Of a stretch of DNA of 64,000 nt, positions 17,590 through 28,137 are shown piece after piece; the first letter of the stretch is position 1; each line of letters begins with the position of its first letter. Under the pieces are notes generated by a model. That model worked only from the letters and a program-made list of their open reading frames with translations. It did not search any database and was not told the DNA's origin. The position numbers and the translations under genes were made by a program. The DNA comes from Streptomyces cellulosae (lineage in GTDB: Bacteria > Actinomycetota > Actinomycetes > Streptomycetales > Streptomycetaceae), in contig BNBH01000009.1 in assembly GCA_014655195.1 (NCBI GenBank), positions 78,430 through 142,429 on the forward strand, written 5' to 3'.

Positions 17590-18653
17590 TTCGCCGCCGC
17601 CTTCTTCACCGGTGCCTCCTCCGTCGCCTCGGCCGCGGGACCTTTCGCAGCCGACTCGACGGGAGCGGGGACGGCCTCGCGTTCACCGCCCCGTCCTTCT
17701 CCTTTGGCCGGCGCGTCACCGCCGTCCCCCTGCTTCAGCCGCTCCACGCCGTAGCGCAGGGCCGACGCGTAGGTGTCGTCCGGGTCCAGACGGCGCAGCT
17801 CCTCCGCGATCAGCTCCGCGGTGTCCCGGCGCTTGAGCGCCACCGCCCGCTTCGGCTGGCCCTGGATGGCCAGCGTCGCCAGCGAGCCGTCGGCGCGGTC
17901 CAGCACGATCGGGCCGCAGTCGGTGTCCATCCGGACCGCCGTGAGACCGGGACCCGCGGAACGGGTGCGCCGCACGGGCACGTCCAGCCGGTCCGCGAGC
18001 CACATCGCCAGCAGCTCGCAGCTCGGGTTGAACTCCTCGCCCTCCACCTCGACGCCCTGCACCTGGCAGGCGACCTGGTCCAGCGCGGCGGCCAGCATCG
18101 AACGCCACGGCGTGATGCGGGTCCACGACAGGTCCGTGTCGCCCGGGGTGTAGGCGTCGGCGCGGGCGGCCAGCTCCTTCACCGGCTGCTCGCAGGCGTA
18201 GGTGTCGGTCACCCGGCGCTGGGCCAGCGCGCCCAGCGGGTCGTTCGCCGGGTCCAGCGGCGCGTTCACCGGCCACCACACCACGACCGGGGCGTCCGGG
18301 AGCAGCAGCGGCAGCACCACCGACTGGGCGTGGTCGACGACCTCGCCGTACAGCCGCAGCACCACCGTCTCACCGGTGCCCGCGTCCGCGCCGACCCGCA
18401 CCTCGGCGTCCAGCCGCGACTGCGTCCGGTCGCGCGGGGAGCGGGAGACGCGCTTGATGACGACCAGGGTGCGCGAGGGGTGCTCGCGCGAGGCGTCGCC
18501 GGCCGCCTTCAGGGCGTCGTAGGCGTTCTCCTCGTCCGTCACGATGACCAGGGTCAGCACCATGCCGACGGCCGGCGTGCCTATGGCCCGCCGCGCCTTC
18601 ACCAGCGCCTTGTTGATCTTGCTGGCCGTGGTGTCCGTGAGGTCTGTCTTCAT
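17586..18653 (-). CDS. opcA: Glucose-6-phosphate dehydrogenase assembly protein OpcA
   Basis: A 355-residue protein of the OpcA/G6PD-subunit family that in actinobacteria and cyanobacteria promotes G6PDH assembly or activity. Recognisable parts are the N-terminal MKTDLTDTTASKINKAL, the VLTLVIVT strand, LPLLLPDAPVVVWWP in the middle, and a charged Ala/Glu/Lys-rich tail after residue 310. ATG at 18653 overlaps the zwf stop by 4 nt, and its own stop overlaps pgl, so the three are translationally coupled. Confidence 0.95.
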   Translation of the reverse strand: MKTDLTDTTASKINKALVKARRAIGTPAVGMVLTLVIVTDEENAYDALKAAGDASREHPSRTLVVIKRVSRSPRDRTQSRLDAEVRVGADAGTGETVVLRLYGEVVDHAQSVVLPLLLPDAPVVVWWPVNAPLDPANDPLGALAQRRVTDTYACEQPVKELAARADAYTPGDTDLSWTRITPWRSMLAAALDQVACQVQGVEVEGEEFNPSCELLAMWLADRLDVPVRRTRSAGPGLTAVRMDTDCGPIVLDRADGSLATLAIQGQPKRAVALKRRDTAELIAEELRRLDPDDTYASALRYGVERLKQGDGGDAPAKGEGRGGEREAVPAPVESAAKGPAAEATEEAPVKKAAAK

Positions 18654-20173
18654 GGCCGGCGCCAGCTCCGTCCGTCTCGCTCGAGCATTTCGTCCGCCTC
18701 GACGGGTCCCCAGGTGCCGGCCTGGTACTGGGCCGGCTGGCCGTGCGCGTCCCAGTACTCCTCGATCGGGTCGAGGATCTTCCAGGACAGCTCGACCTCC
18801 TCCGTGCGCGGGAAGAGGTTGGAGTCGCCGAGCAGGACGTCGAGGATCAGCCGCTCGTACGCCTCCGGGCTGGACTCGGTGAACGACTCGCCGTACGCGA
18901 AGTCCATCGACACGTCCCGGATCTCCATGGACGTGCCCGGCACCTTCGAGCCGAAGCGCACCGTGACGCCCTCGTCCGGCTGGACGCGGATCACGATGGC
19001 GTTCTGGCCGAGCTCCTCGGTGGCCGTGGTGTCGAAGGGGGAGTGCGGCGCCCGCTGGAAGACCACCGCGATCTCCGTCACCCGGCGGCCCAGCCGCTTG
19101 CCGGTGCGCAGGTAGAAGGGGACGCCCGCCCAGCGGCGGTTGTCGATGCCCACCTTGATCGCCGCGTAGGTGTCGGTCTTGGAGGCCGGGTCGATGCCCT
19201 CCTCCTCCAGATAGCCGATGACCTTCGCGCCGCCCTGCCAGCCGGCCGCGTACTGCGCGCGCACGGTGTCCCGGCCCAGGTCCTTCGGCAGCCGTACGGC
19301 GCCGAGCACCTTGGTCTTCTCCGCGGCGAGCGCGTCCGCGTCGAAGGAGGCGGGCTCCTCCATCGCGGTCAGCGCGAGCAGCTGCAGCAGGTGGTTCTGG
19401 ATGACGTCGCGGGCGGCGCCGATGCCGTCGTAGTAGCCGGCCCGGCCGCCGATGCCGATGTCCTCGGCCATGGTGATCTGCACATGGTCCACGAAGGACC
19501 GGTTCCAGATCGGTTCGAACATCGTGTTGGCGAAGCGCAGCGCCAGGATGTTCTGGACGGTCTCCTTGCCCAGGTAGTGGTCGATCCGGAAGACCTGCTC
19601 CGGCGCGAACACCTCGTGGACGAGGGCGTTCAGTTCCTCGGCCGACTTCAGGTCGTGCCCGAAGGGCTTCTCGATGACCGCGCGCCGCCAGGAGCCGCCC
19701 GTCTGGTCCGCGAGCCCGTGCTTCTTCAGCTGCTGGATGACCACCGGGAAGGAGCGCGGCGGCACCGACAGGTAGAAGGCGAAGTTGCCGCCCGTGCCCT
19801 GCGCCTTGTCCAGCTCCTCGATCGTGCCGCGCAGCCGCTCGAAGGACTCGTCGTCGTCGAAGGTGCCCTGGACGAAGCGCATGCCCTGGATGAGCTGCTG
19901 CCAGACCTCCTCACGGAAGGGGGTCCGCGCGTGTTCCTTGACCGCGTCGTGGACCTCCTGCGCGAAGTCCTCGTTCGCCCACTCCCGGCGGGCGAAGCCC
20001 ACCAGCGAGAAGCCCGGCGGCAGCAGCCCCCGGTTGGCGAGGTCGTACACGGCCGGCATCAGCTTCTTGCGCGACAGGTCACCCGTGACGCCGAAGATGA
20101 CCAGGCCCGACGGCCCCGCGATACGCGGGAGCCGTCGGTCGGCGGGGTCACGCAGCGGATTGCTGCTCGACAA
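18650..20173 (-). CDS. zwf: Glucose-6-phosphate 1-dehydrogenase
   Basis: A 507-residue enzyme oxidising glucose 6-phosphate with NADP to 6-phosphogluconolactone, the entry to the oxidative pentose phosphate pathway. The dinucleotide loop is GVTGDLSRKKL near residues 28-38; the active-site block is RIDHYLGKE; the substrate Lys lies in VIEKPFG. It starts with the rare codon TTG at 20173, giving MSSSNPLRDPADRR, 4 nt after the tal stop; no nearby ATG or GTG fits the conserved N terminus. Confidence 0.96.
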   Translation of the reverse strand: MSSSNPLRDPADRRLPRIAGPSGLVIFGVTGDLSRKKLMPAVYDLANRGLLPPGFSLVGFARREWANEDFAQEVHDAVKEHARTPFREEVWQQLIQGMRFVQGTFDDDESFERLRGTIEELDKAQGTGGNFAFYLSVPPRSFPVVIQQLKKHGLADQTGGSWRRAVIEKPFGHDLKSAEELNALVHEVFAPEQVFRIDHYLGKETVQNILALRFANTMFEPIWNRSFVDHVQITMAEDIGIGGRAGYYDGIGAARDVIQNHLLQLLALTAMEEPASFDADALAAEKTKVLGAVRLPKDLGRDTVRAQYAAGWQGGAKVIGYLEEEGIDPASKTDTYAAIKVGIDNRRWAGVPFYLRTGKRLGRRVTEIAVVFQRAPHSPFDTTATEELGQNAIVIRVQPDEGVTVRFGSKVPGTSMEIRDVSMDFAYGESFTESSPEAYERLILDVLLGDSNLFPRTEEVELSWKILDPIEEYWDAHGQPAQYQAGTWGPVEADEMLERDGRSWRRP

Positions 20174-20177
20174 GATC

Positions 20178-21296
20178 TCAGCCCTCCGAGGGGGCGAGGC
20201 GCTGGAGCTCCGCCTCGGTCGACTTCAGCAGGTCGTTCCAGGACGCCTCGAACTTGTCGACGCCCTCGTCCTCCAGAAGCCGCACCACCTCGTCGTACGA
20301 GATGCCGAGCCGCTCGATCGCGTCGAGATCGGCGCGCGCCTGCTCGTACGTGCCCGCGATGGTGTTGCCCCGGATGTCGCCCTGCTCCTCGGTGGCGAAC
20401 AGCGTCGCCTCCGGCATGGTGTTCACCGTGTTCGGCGCCACCAGCTCGTCGACGTACATCGTCGCCTTGTACGCCTTGTCCTTCACGCCGGTCGACGCCC
20501 ACAGCGGACGCTGCTTGTTGGCGCCCTCGCGCTCCAGCGCGGCCCAGCGGTCCGTGGAGAAGACCTCCTCGTACGCCTGGTACGCCAGTCGCGCGTTGGC
20601 GATGGCGGCCTTGCCGCGCAGCGCCTTGGCCTCGTCGGTGCCGAGCGCGTCGATCCGCTTGTCGATCTCGGTGTCCACGCGGGACACGAAGAAGGACGCC
20701 ACGGAGTGGATCTTCGACAGGTCCAGGCCGCGGGCCTTGGCCTTCTCCAGGCCGGTGAGGAAGGCGTCCATCACCTTGCGGTAGCGCTCCAGGGAGAAGA
20801 TCAGCGTGACGTTGACGCTGATGCCCAGGCCGATGACCTCGGCGATGGCCGGGATGCCCGCCTCGGTCGCCGGGATCTTGATCAGGGTGTTCGGCCGGTC
20901 CACCAGCCAGGCGAGCTGCTTGGCCTCGGCGACCGTCGCGCGGGTGTCGTGCGCCAGCCGCGGGTCCACCTCGATGGACACCCGGCCGTCACGGCCGTCG
21001 GTGGCGTCGAAGACCGGGCGCAGGATGTCGGCGGCGTCACGGACGTCCGCCGTCGTGATCATCCGGATGGCCTCCTCGACGGTCACCTTCCGGGCCGCGA
21101 GGTCGGCGAGCTGCGTGTCGTAGCCGTCGCCCTCGGAGATCGCCTTCTGGAAGATCGTCGGGTTGGTGGTGACGCCCACGACGTGCTGCTGGTCGATCAG
21201 CTCCGCCAGGTTGCCGGACGTGATCCGCTTGCGCGACAGGTCGTCCAGCCAGATCGCGACGCCCTCGTCGGAAAGGCGCTTCAGTGCGTCTGTCAT
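20178..21296 (-). CDS. tal: Transaldolase
   Basis: A 372-residue enzyme of the actinobacterial long transaldolase class, transferring dihydroxyacetone units between sedoheptulose 7-phosphate and glyceraldehyde 3-phosphate. Signatures are [13 protein letters not shown] near 40-52, the Schiff-base Lys in [22 protein letters not shown], and a late [13 protein letters not shown] block. ATG at 21296 begins [13 protein letters not shown]. It lies between tkt (34 nt upstream) and zwf (4 nt downstream). Confidence 0.96.
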   Translation of the reverse strand: MTDALKRLSDEGVAIWLDDLSRKRITSGNLAELIDQQHVVGVTTNPTIFQKAISEGDGYDTQLADLAARKVTVEEAIRMITTADVRDAADILRPVFDATDGRDGRVSIEVDPRLAHDTRATVAEAKQLAWLVDRPNTLIKIPATEAGIPAIAEVIGLGISVNVTLIFSLERYRKVMDAFLTGLEKAKARGLDLSKIHSVASFFVSRVDTEIDKRIDALGTDEAKALRGKAAIANARLAYQAYEEVFSTDRWAALEREGANKQRPLWASTGVKDKAYKATMYVDELVAPNTVNTMPEATLFATEEQGDIRGNTIAGTYEQARADLDAIERLGISYDEVVRLLEDEGVDKFEASWNDLLKSTEAELQRLAPSEG

Positions 21297-21330
21297 GGAA
21301 ATTCCATCTCCTACGTGTCGTATGTGAGCG

Positions 21331-23418
21331 TCAGCGCCGGGCGGCGGCGATCGATTCCCGCGCGACGGCGGCCACGTTGTCGGCGGTGAAGCCGTACTTC
21401 TCGAACAGCACCTTGCCGTCGGCCGAGGCGCCGAAGTGCTCCAGCGAGACGATGCGGCCGGCGTCGCCCACGTACTTGTGCCAGGTGAGGCCGATCCCCG
21501 CCTCGACGGCCACACGCGCCTTCACGGACGGCGGCAGGACGCTGTCCCGGTACCCCTGGTCCTGCTCCTCGAACCACTCCACGGACGGCATGGACACCAC
21601 GCGCGTCGGCACCCCGTCGGCCTGGAGCCGCTCGCGCGCCTCGACGGCGACGTGCACCTCGGAACCGGTGGCGATCAGGACGACCTCGGGCTCGCCGCCC
21701 TCGGCCTCGAACAGCACGTAACCGCCGCGGGCCGCGTCCTCGTTGGGCTCGTACGTCGGCACGCCCTGGCGGGTGAGCGCCAGACCGTGCGGGGCGCCCT
21801 TGCCGAACTCCTTGGTCCAGCGCTTGAGGATCTCGCGCCAGGCGATCGCGGTCTCGTTCGCGTCGGCCGGGCGGACCACGTTCAGGCCCGGGATGGCACG
21901 CAGCGACGCGAGGTGCTCGACCGGCTGGTGGGTCGGGCCGTCCTCGCCGAGACCGATGGAGTCGTGCGTCCACACGTACGTCACCGGCAGGTGCATCAGC
22001 GCCGACAGACGCACGGCGTTGCGCATGTAGTCGGAGAACACCAGGAAGGTGCCGCCGTAGATGCGGGTGTTGCCGTGCAGCGCGATGCCGTTCATCTCCG
22101 CGGCCATGGAGTGCTCGCGGATGCCGAAGTGGATCGTGCGGCCGTACGGGTTCGCCTCCGGCAGCGGGTTGTCCGCCGGGAGGAACGACGACGTCTTGTC
22201 GATCGTGGTGTTGTTGGAGCCGGCGAGGTCGGCCGAGCCGCCCCACAGCTCCGGGATCACCGCGCCGAGCGCCTGCAGCACCTTGCCGGAGGCGGCGCGG
22301 GTGGCGACGCCCTTGCCCGGCTCGAACACCGGCAGGGCGTCCTGCCAGCCCTTGGGCAGCTCGCCCGCGGCGATGCGGTCGTACTCGGCGGCGCGCTCCG
22401 GGTTGTTGTCCCGCCACTGCTGGAAGGACTTCTCCCACACGGCGCGCGCGGCCTGGCCGCGCTCCAGCGCCTTGCGGGTGTGCGCGATGACCTCCTCGGC
22501 GACCTCGAAGGTCTTCTCCGGGTCGAAGCCGAGGACGCGCTTGGTGGCCGCGACCTCGTCGTCGCCGAGCGCCGAGCCGTGGGCGGCCTCGGTGTTCTGC
22601 GCGTTCGGCGCGGGCCAGGCGATGATCGAGCGCATCGCGATGAAGGACGGCCGGTCGGTGACCTTCTTCGCCTCCTGGATCGCGTCGTAGATCGCGTTCG
22701 GGTCCAGGTCACCGTCGGGCTTCGGCGCCACGCGCTGCACGTGCCAGCCGTACGCCTCGTACCGCTTGACCGTGTCCTCGGAGACGGCCGTCTCGGTGTC
22801 GCCCTCGATCGAGATGTGGTTGTCGTCCCACAGCAGGACCAGGTTGCCGAGCTTCTGGTGCCCGGCCAGCGAGGACGCCTCGGCGGAGATGCCCTCCTGG
22901 AGGCAGCCGTCACCGGCGATGCAGTAGATGTAGTGGTCGAACGGGGACTCCCCGGCGGGGGCCTCCGGGTCGAACAGCCCGCGCTCGTAGCGGGCGGCCA
23001 TCGCCATGCCCACCGCGTTGGCGACACCCTGGCCGAGCGGGCCGGTCGTGGTCTCCACGCCGGTGGTGTGCCCGTACTCCGGGTGACCCGGGGTCTTCGA
23101 GCCCCAGGTGCGGAAGGACTTGAGGTCGTCCAGCTCCAGGCCGAAGCCGGCCAGGTAGAGCTGGGTGTAGAGGGTCAGGGACGAATGTCCGGCGGACAGC
23201 ACGAAGCGGTCTCGCCCGACCCAGTCGGCGTCCGCCGGGTCGTGCCGCATCACCTTCTGGAAGAGGGTGTAGGCGGCAGGCGCCAGGCTCATCGCCGTAC
23301 CCGGATGGCCGTTGCCGACCTTCTGTACGGCATCGGCGGCCAGGACGCGGGCGGTGTCGACGGCCCGCTGGTCCAGTTCGGTCCACTCGAGGTCTGTGGT
23401 GGTCGGCTTGGTGCTCAC
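21331..23418 (-). CDS. tkt: Transketolase
   Basis: A 695-residue thiamine-diphosphate enzyme of the non-oxidative pentose phosphate pathway. The N-terminal half carries [13 protein letters not shown] and the cofactor-binding GDGCLQEG...[12 protein letters not shown] block; the middle has the pyrimidine-binding [14 protein letters not shown]; the C-terminal domain starts near [12 protein letters not shown] at 23418 has GAGAGGAG upstream. It is the first gene of the minus-strand operon, so the operon promoter must lie in the divergent gap up to ctaB. Confidence 0.97.
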   Translation of the reverse strand: MSTKPTTTDLEWTELDQRAVDTARVLAADAVQKVGNGHPGTAMSLAPAAYTLFQKVMRHDPADADWVGRDRFVLSAGHSSLTLYTQLYLAGFGLELDDLKSFRTWGSKTPGHPEYGHTTGVETTTGPLGQGVANAVGMAMAARYERGLFDPEAPAGESPFDHYIYCIAGDGCLQEGISAEASSLAGHQKLGNLVLLWDDNHISIEGDTETAVSEDTVKRYEAYGWHVQRVAPKPDGDLDPNAIYDAIQEAKKVTDRPSFIAMRSIIAWPAPNAQNTEAAHGSALGDDEVAATKRVLGFDPEKTFEVAEEVIAHTRKALERGQAARAVWEKSFQQWRDNNPERAAEYDRIAAGELPKGWQDALPVFEPGKGVATRAASGKVLQALGAVIPELWGGSADLAGSNNTTIDKTSSFLPADNPLPEANPYGRTIHFGIREHSMAAEMNGIALHGNTRIYGGTFLVFSDYMRNAVRLSALMHLPVTYVWTHDSIGLGEDGPTHQPVEHLASLRAIPGLNVVRPADANETAIAWREILKRWTKEFGKGAPHGLALTRQGVPTYEPNEDAARGGYVLFEAEGGEPEVVLIATGSEVHVAVEARERLQADGVPTRVVSMPSVEWFEEQDQGYRDSVLPPSVKARVAVEAGIGLTWHKYVGDAGRIVSLEHFGASADGKVLFEKYGFTADNVAAVARESIAAARR

Positions 23419-23765
23419 CCTGAGTCAGGGCTCCTCTCCACATGTCGGATGCCGGTGACTGCCCACCGGCGTGGTCGAGCCTACCCCCGTAGGACGTGCC
23501 TTTTTCCGGGTCGTTCCAGAGTGCGGGCACTCCCCGGGACGCGCCTCCTGACCGGTGAGTTTCCGCATTCGGCAGATGAATACGGAGCCGCTCATCCGCG
23601 TGCTCAATCGAGCTTCGGGACGCACCTCGGAGAGGGGTCCGCCAACACGACCGGACCCCCGCGAATGCCGGGGTCTGGGCAACGTCTAGAGTGGCGTGGT
23701 ACGCGCGAGCCTTTACCGGCACTTCACAGGGAAAGGCTCGCTGGGATGTCTCTGTAGGGGTGTGC
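23419..23765. other. Divergent regulatory gap between tkt and ctaB (347 bp)
   Basis: No gene was found here. For tkt, minus-strand TAGGCT lies within the CCTAC-CCCC-GTAGG mini-hairpin at 23480-23493. For ctaB, TAGAGT at 23687-23692 fits a -10 hexamer about 70 nt before the start. GACCCC (23654-23659) pairs with GGGGTC (23670-23675). No clear -35 boxes were seen. Confidence 0.4.
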
Positions 23766-24713
23766 GTGACGGCCGTTGAATCCCGCCCGGCGGGGGTTTT
23801 GGGGACGAGTCAGAGCCCTGCGCATCGGCCGTTCCGGGCCCGTGTGACGGCATTCGTGGCTCTCACCAAGCCGCGGATCATCGAACTGCTGCTCATCACC
23901 ACCGTCCCGGTGATGTTCCTGGCGCAGCAGGGCGTGCCCGACCTGACGCTCGTGCTGCTGACCTGCCTCGGCGGCTATCTGTCGGCCGGCGGCGCCAACG
24001 CGCTCAACATGTACATCGACCGCGACATCGACGCGCTGATGGACCGCACCTCGCAGCGCCCGCTGGTGACCGGCATGGTCAGACCGCGCGAGGCCCTGGT
24101 CTTCGGCATCACCCTGGCGGTCGTCTCCACGCTGCTGTTCGGCCTGACCGTCAACTGGCTGTCCGCCTGGCTGTCCCTCGGCGCGCTCCTCTTCTACGTC
24201 GTCGTCTACACGATGATCCTCAAGCGCCGCACGGCGCAGAACATCGTGTGGGGCGGCATCGCCGGCTGCATGCCGGTGCTGATCGGCTGGTCCGCCGTCA
24301 CGAACTCGATGTCCTGGGCCCCGGTCGTCCTCTTCCTCGTGATCTTCTTCTGGACGCCGCCGCACTACTGGCCGCTGTCCATGAAGGTGAAGGAGGACTA
24401 CGCGCGCGTGGGCGTGCCGATGCTGCCGGTCGTCGCCGGCAACAAGGCGGTCGCCAAGCAGATCGTCCTCTACAGCTGGGTGATGGTCGGCGTGTCGCTG
24501 CTCCTCACCCCGATGGGCTACACCGGCTGGTTCTACACCGCGGTCGCCCTGGCGGCCGGCGGCTGGTGGCTGTGGGAGGCGCACGCGCTGCTGAACCGCG
24601 CCAAGGCCGAGGTGACGGGGGCCAAGCTCAGGGAGATGCGCCTCTTCCACTGGTCCATCACCTATGTCTCGCTGCTCTTCGTCGCCATCGCGGTGGACCC
24701 CTTCCTGCGCTGA
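23766..24713 (+). CDS. ctaB: Protoheme IX farnesyltransferase (heme O synthase)
   Basis: A 315-residue polytopic membrane enzyme that adds a farnesyl group to heme b to form heme O for cytochrome oxidase. It has about eight to nine helices. The first Asp-rich prenyl-binding motif is [20 protein letters not shown], with the later [15 protein letters not shown] block also typical. GTG at 23766 is preferred because of the TAGGGG ribosome-binding site; GTG at 23760 is also possible. The divergent neighbour is tkt, and ctaA lies 3.3 kb away, an arrangement common in actinomycetes. Confidence 0.95.
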   Translation: MTAVESRPAGVLGTSQSPAHRPFRARVTAFVALTKPRIIELLLITTVPVMFLAQQGVPDLTLVLLTCLGGYLSAGGANALNMYIDRDIDALMDRTSQRPLVTGMVRPREALVFGITLAVVSTLLFGLTVNWLSAWLSLGALLFYVVVYTMILKRRTAQNIVWGGIAGCMPVLIGWSAVTNSMSWAPVVLFLVIFFWTPPHYWPLSMKVKEDYARVGVPMLPVVAGNKAVAKQIVLYSWVMVGVSLLLTPMGYTGWFYTAVALAAGGWWLWEAHALLNRAKAEVTGAKLREMRLFHWSITYVSLLFVAIAVDPFLR

Positions 24714-24730
24714 GACGCACGCCTGCGCGC

Positions 24731-24774
24731 CGACGGGCGGGGCACGTGGCCAAGGCCACGGACCCCGCCCGTCG
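24731..24774 (+). terminator. ctaB terminator, extended hairpin
   Basis: A 12-bp outer stem (24731-24742 with 24763-24774) and a 7-bp inner stem (24745-24751 with 24754-24760) are separated by a 2x2 internal loop and closed by a 2-nt loop, 17 nt after the ctaB stop. Confidence 0.85.
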
Positions 24775-24807
24775 CCGTTCGATCTACCCGTCGGTAGCAT
24801 CCTGCTC

Positions 24808-25140
24808 ATGGCAGACACGCAGCAGGTGGACCCGAAGGACGGGCAGAAGGCGGCCCGGCTCGCCAAGCGGATCGGCGGCTACGCCAAGGAGCACGGCGGC
24901 GCCGAGGGACATGTGGAGTACCTCGGCGAGCGCGGCGCCCGGATCGTCCTCGTCGGCGAGGACGGCGCCTGGGGGGACGTCCACGCGCCCTCCATGGAGA
25001 TCGCCCGGCTGGCCGTCGAGAAGGCGGGCATCACCGTGCACGAGCAGTTCGACGGCGACTTCGCCGCGAAGGTGAAGACCGGCCCGTACGAGTGGAGCCG
25101 CATGGCCGGCATCCAGGTCGGCGGCCCCTCCAACGACTGA
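24808..25140 (+). CDS. Small conserved protein of unknown function
   Basis: A 110-residue soluble, charged protein (MADTQQVDPKDGQKAARLAKRIGGYAKEHG...). The middle alternates strand-like segments (HVEYLGERGARIVLVGEDGAWGDVHAP) with helix-like ones (MEIARLAVEKAGI), suggesting a small alpha/beta fold. ATG at 24808 is chosen because upstream sequence in frame is the ctaB terminator. No known motif or signal peptide is visible. It appears monocistronic between ctaB and an amidohydrolase. Confidence 0.75.
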   Translation: MADTQQVDPKDGQKAARLAKRIGGYAKEHGGAEGHVEYLGERGARIVLVGEDGAWGDVHAPSMEIARLAVEKAGITVHEQFDGDFAAKVKTGPYEWSRMAGIQVGGPSND

Positions 25141-25218
25141 CCGCCCCACGGGCAACACCTCTTCCCCGGTTCACCCGTTAGGACCTGTAGACAGCGTCCA
25201 CACGGGGAGAGTCCGGAG

Positions 25219-26325
25219 ATGATCGACCCGCCGTCCCTCGTGGACCAGTACTGCCACGGCGTACTGCGCACGGAGCTGGGCCTCGGCACGTTCGAGGCCC
25301 AGCTGGCCCGCACCGAGGGACCGCCGGCGCCCGGCACCACCCTCTTCGACACCCAGACCGGGTTCGCGGTGCGCCGCTGGTGCCCGCCCCTGCTGGGCCT
25401 GGAACCGCACTGCCCTCCCGCCCGCTACCTCGCCCGCCGCCGGGAACTCGGCACGGTCGAGGCGGGCCGCCGGCTGCTGCGCGGCAGCGGCATCACCGCC
25501 TACCTCGTCGACACCGGCCTGCCCGACGACCTCACCGACCCCGACGAGCTGGCCCGCGCAGGCCAGGCCGAGGCGCACGAGATCGTCCGCCTGGAGCAGC
25601 TCGCCGAACAGGTCGCCGACACCTCCGGCACCGTCGAGTCCTTCCTCGCCAACCTCGCCGAGTCGGTGCACGGCGCCGCCGCGCACGCCGTCGCCTTCAC
25701 CTCTGTCGCGGGACTGCGCCACGGGCTCGCCCTCGCCCCCGAGCCGCCGGAGGCGGGGGAGGTGCGCGGCGCGGCCGGACGCTGGCTGGCCGCGCGCGTC
25801 GCGGGGGACCGGCTGACCGACCCCGTACTGCTGCGCCATCTGCTGTGGATCGCCGTGGCCTCGGGACTGCCGCTCCAGCTGCACGCAGGGCTGGGCGCCC
25901 CCGGCGCGCGCGTCGACCGCACCGACCCGGTGCTGCTCACCGACTTCGTCCGGGCCACCGCCGGACTCGGCACCGACCTCGTTCTGCTGCACGGCTATCC
26001 GTACCACCGGCACGCCGCCCACCTCGCGGGCGTCTTCCCGCACGTCTACGCCGACTGCGGCGCCGCCCTGGTCCGCACCGGCGCCCGCGCGGCGACCGTC
26101 CTCGCGGAGGTCCTGGAGCTGGCCCCCTTCGGCAAGATCCTCTTCTCCAGCGGCGCCCGCGGCCTGCCCGAGCTGCACGTCGTCGGCGCCCACCTCTTCC
26201 GGGAGGCCCTCGCCCGGGTCCTCGGCGGCTGGGTCTCCGAGGGCGCCTGGTCCCTGGACGACGCCCGGCGCGTCGCCACGATGATCGCCTCCGGCAACGC
26301 GGCCCGGGTGTACGGGCTGAGCTGA
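25219..26325 (+). CDS. Amidohydrolase-family protein (amidohydrolase_2 type)
   Basis: A 368-residue metal-dependent hydrolase-like protein. Metal-ligand-type motifs can be followed: DQYCHG near 9-14 in place of the classical HxH, LPLQLHAG near 215-222, LLHGYPYHRHAAHLAGVFPHVYADCG near 256-280, and ILFSSGARG near 308-316, where many relatives have DS. The order matches glutamine-synthetase-linked amidohydrolases (FluG N-domain type). The weak first motif leaves activity uncertain. The ATG lies close to GGAG and about 10 nt after GGGGAGAG. Confidence 0.75.
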   Translation: MIDPPSLVDQYCHGVLRTELGLGTFEAQLARTEGPPAPGTTLFDTQTGFAVRRWCPPLLGLEPHCPPARYLARRRELGTVEAGRRLLRGSGITAYLVDTGLPDDLTDPDELARAGQAEAHEIVRLEQLAEQVADTSGTVESFLANLAESVHGAAAHAVAFTSVAGLRHGLALAPEPPEAGEVRGAAGRWLAARVAGDRLTDPVLLRHLLWIAVASGLPLQLHAGLGAPGARVDRTDPVLLTDFVRATAGLGTDLVLLHGYPYHRHAAHLAGVFPHVYADCGAALVRTGARAATVLAEVLELAPFGKILFSSGARGLPELHVVGAHLFREALARVLGGWVSEGAWSLDDARRVATMIASGNAARVYGLS

Positions 26326-26370
26326 CCGGAAGCCGCCGTGCGGGGGAGCGGGTCGGGGGAGACTGGGCGG

Positions 26371-27099
26371 ATGCAGCAGACCGACGCCCTGCTCGGCCGC
26401 TTCCTCGCCGGGCTCGCGCCCCTGTCCCCGCTCGCCGTGTGGGCACACGGCTCCCTGGCCGCCGGGGACTACGTGGAGGGCCGCAGCGACCTCGACCTGA
26501 TCGCCGTCCTGCCGAACCCGCCGGGCGCGGGCGCCGTGTGGCGGGTGGCCGTCCTGCACAACCGGCTGCGCACCGCACCGCTCGCGGGCGGGCTCCACTG
26601 CACGTACCTGGCTCCGAAGACGGCCGCCGACGCCGAGCGGCGGCACCTCACCTGGGCGCACGAGCGGCTGCTGCGGCGGCCCGTCACCCCGGTCACCCGC
26701 ACCGAACTGCACACGTCGGGCCGGGTGCTGCACGGCGCGCCGCCCGCGGACCTGCTGCCTCCGGTGCCGGACGGCGAGCTCGCCGCGTTCGTGCTGCGCG
26801 ACCAGCGTGACTACTGGCGGCCGTACGTGGACCGGGCGGACCTGTGGACGCGGGACGTCTGGGTCGACCTCGGTCTGCTGACCCACGCGCGGGCCACCGT
26901 CACCCTCCGGGAGGGCCGGCTGATCAGCAAGCGGGAGGCGCTGGACGTGCTGCCCGGCCTCGGAGCGCCCGAGGAGGTCGTCGAGGACATCCGCGCGCGC
27001 CGTTACGGCGGGGCGGTCACGGCCGACGTGAGCCGGCGTGCCGCGCTGGTGCGGGGTTACCTGGGGCCGGCGATCGACGCGCTGGTGGCCGGCTCCTGA
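26371..27099 (+). CDS. Nucleotidyltransferase-domain protein
   Basis: A 242-residue protein with the polymerase-beta-like active site AHGSLAAGDYVEGRSDLDLIAVLP (residues 29-52): GS, then SDLDL with the two catalytic Asp. The layout resembles aminoglycoside adenylyltransferase-like proteins (ANT(3'')/AadA type), with a helical C-terminal domain, but a resistance role is not shown. ATG at 26371 fits the first helix; a GTG-start form about 11 codons longer is possible. The 3' end overlaps the convergent ctaA by 43 bp. Confidence 0.78.
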   Translation: MQQTDALLGRFLAGLAPLSPLAVWAHGSLAAGDYVEGRSDLDLIAVLPNPPGAGAVWRVAVLHNRLRTAPLAGGLHCTYLAPKTAADAERRHLTWAHERLLRRPVTPVTRTELHTSGRVLHGAPPADLLPPVPDGELAAFVLRDQRDYWRPYVDRADLWTRDVWVDLGLLTHARATVTLREGRLISKREALDVLPGLGAPEEVVEDIRARRYGGAVTADVSRRAALVRGYLGPAIDALVAGS

Positions 27100-28082
27100 G
27101 CCGGGACGGCCGACGGCTGCGGGCCCGACTCCGAGCGCTCGCGCAGCGACAGCAGGACGCGCAGCACCCAGATCCACATCACGCACGAACCGAACATGTG
27201 CGCGCCGACCAGGACCTCGGGCAGGTCGGTGAAGTACTGGACGTAGCCGATCACGCCCTGCGCCAGCAGGATCAGGAACAGCTCACGGGTGCGGGCCAGC
27301 GGGCCCTCGGGGGCGTCGACGGCCTTCAGCACGAACCACAGGGCGAAGGTCAGCGTCACCACGATCCACGCGAGCACGGCGTGCAGCTTGGTGACCGTCT
27401 CCCAGTCCAGCGGCATCCGCGGGACCTCGCTGGAGTCGCCCGCGTGCGGACCCGCGCCGGTGACCACCGTGCCGGCCGCGATCAGCAGCACGGACGCGGC
27501 CACCAGGACCCACACCAGTTGCTGGACGGCCTTGCCGACCAGCGGCCGCGGCCCGGCGTCGCCCTCACGGGTGCGCTGCCACATCACCGTGGCGACCGCG
27601 ATCAGTGCCGAGGACAGCAGGAAGTGCGCCGCGACCGTGTACGGGTTGAGACCGACCAGCACCACGATGCCGCCGAGCACCGCGTTGCCCATGACCACCC
27701 AGAACTGCGCCCAGCCCAGCCGGGTGAGGCTGCGCCGGTACGGCTTCTGGGAGCGCGCGGCGACGATCGCCCAGCCGACGGCCGCGCACAGCACGTACGT
27801 CAGCAGGCGGTTGCCGAACTCGATGTAGCCGTGGATGCCCATCTCGGCGGTGTTGTGGAGCGAGTCCTCGGTGCACTTGGGCCAGGTGGGGCAGCCGAGG
27901 CCCGAGCCGGTCAGCCGGACCGCGCCGCCGGTGACCACGATGACCACCGACATCACGAGTGCGGCGAGGGCCGCGCGCCGGACGGTCCGGGGGTCCGGGG
28001 TCCAGCGGGCGGCGATGAAGGCGAGCGGGTTGCGCGGCGACGTCGGGGCGTCGGCGCGGGTCACGTTTGGCACGCGTCCCAT
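27057..28082 (-). CDS. ctaA: Heme A synthase
   Basis: A 341-residue eight-helix membrane enzyme converting heme O to heme A. Present are VTGGAVRLTGSGLGCPTWPKC with the two conserved loop Cys, the heme-ligand regions GIHGYIEFGNRLLTY and NPYTVAAHFLLS, and the C-terminal-half equivalents KLHAVLAWIV and LVGAHMFGSC. ATG at 28082 is used; GTG at 28073 (VPNVTRADA) has a somewhat better GGGA spacing and may be the true start. The last 43 bp overlap the convergent nucleotidyltransferase gene. Confidence 0.93.
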   Translation of the reverse strand: MGRVPNVTRADAPTSPRNPLAFIAARWTPDPRTVRRAALAALVMSVVIVVTGGAVRLTGSGLGCPTWPKCTEDSLHNTAEMGIHGYIEFGNRLLTYVLCAAVGWAIVAARSQKPYRRSLTRLGWAQFWVVMGNAVLGGIVVLVGLNPYTVAAHFLLSSALIAVATVMWQRTREGDAGPRPLVGKAVQQLVWVLVAASVLLIAAGTVVTGAGPHAGDSSEVPRMPLDWETVTKLHAVLAWIVVTLTFALWFVLKAVDAPEGPLARTRELFLILLAQGVIGYVQYFTDLPEVLVGAHMFGSCVMWIWVLRVLLSLRERSESGPQPSAVPAQEPATSASIAGPR

Positions 28083-28137
28083 CGTAGGCGTCCGCTTGTG
28101 CACGCTTTCACGAGGGTCGGTCCCGGTCATCCCGCAC

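Noticed and set aside
26371..27099. Aminoglycoside resistance gene
   Set aside because: Only the nucleotidyltransferase core is clear; nothing visible identifies a drug substrate.
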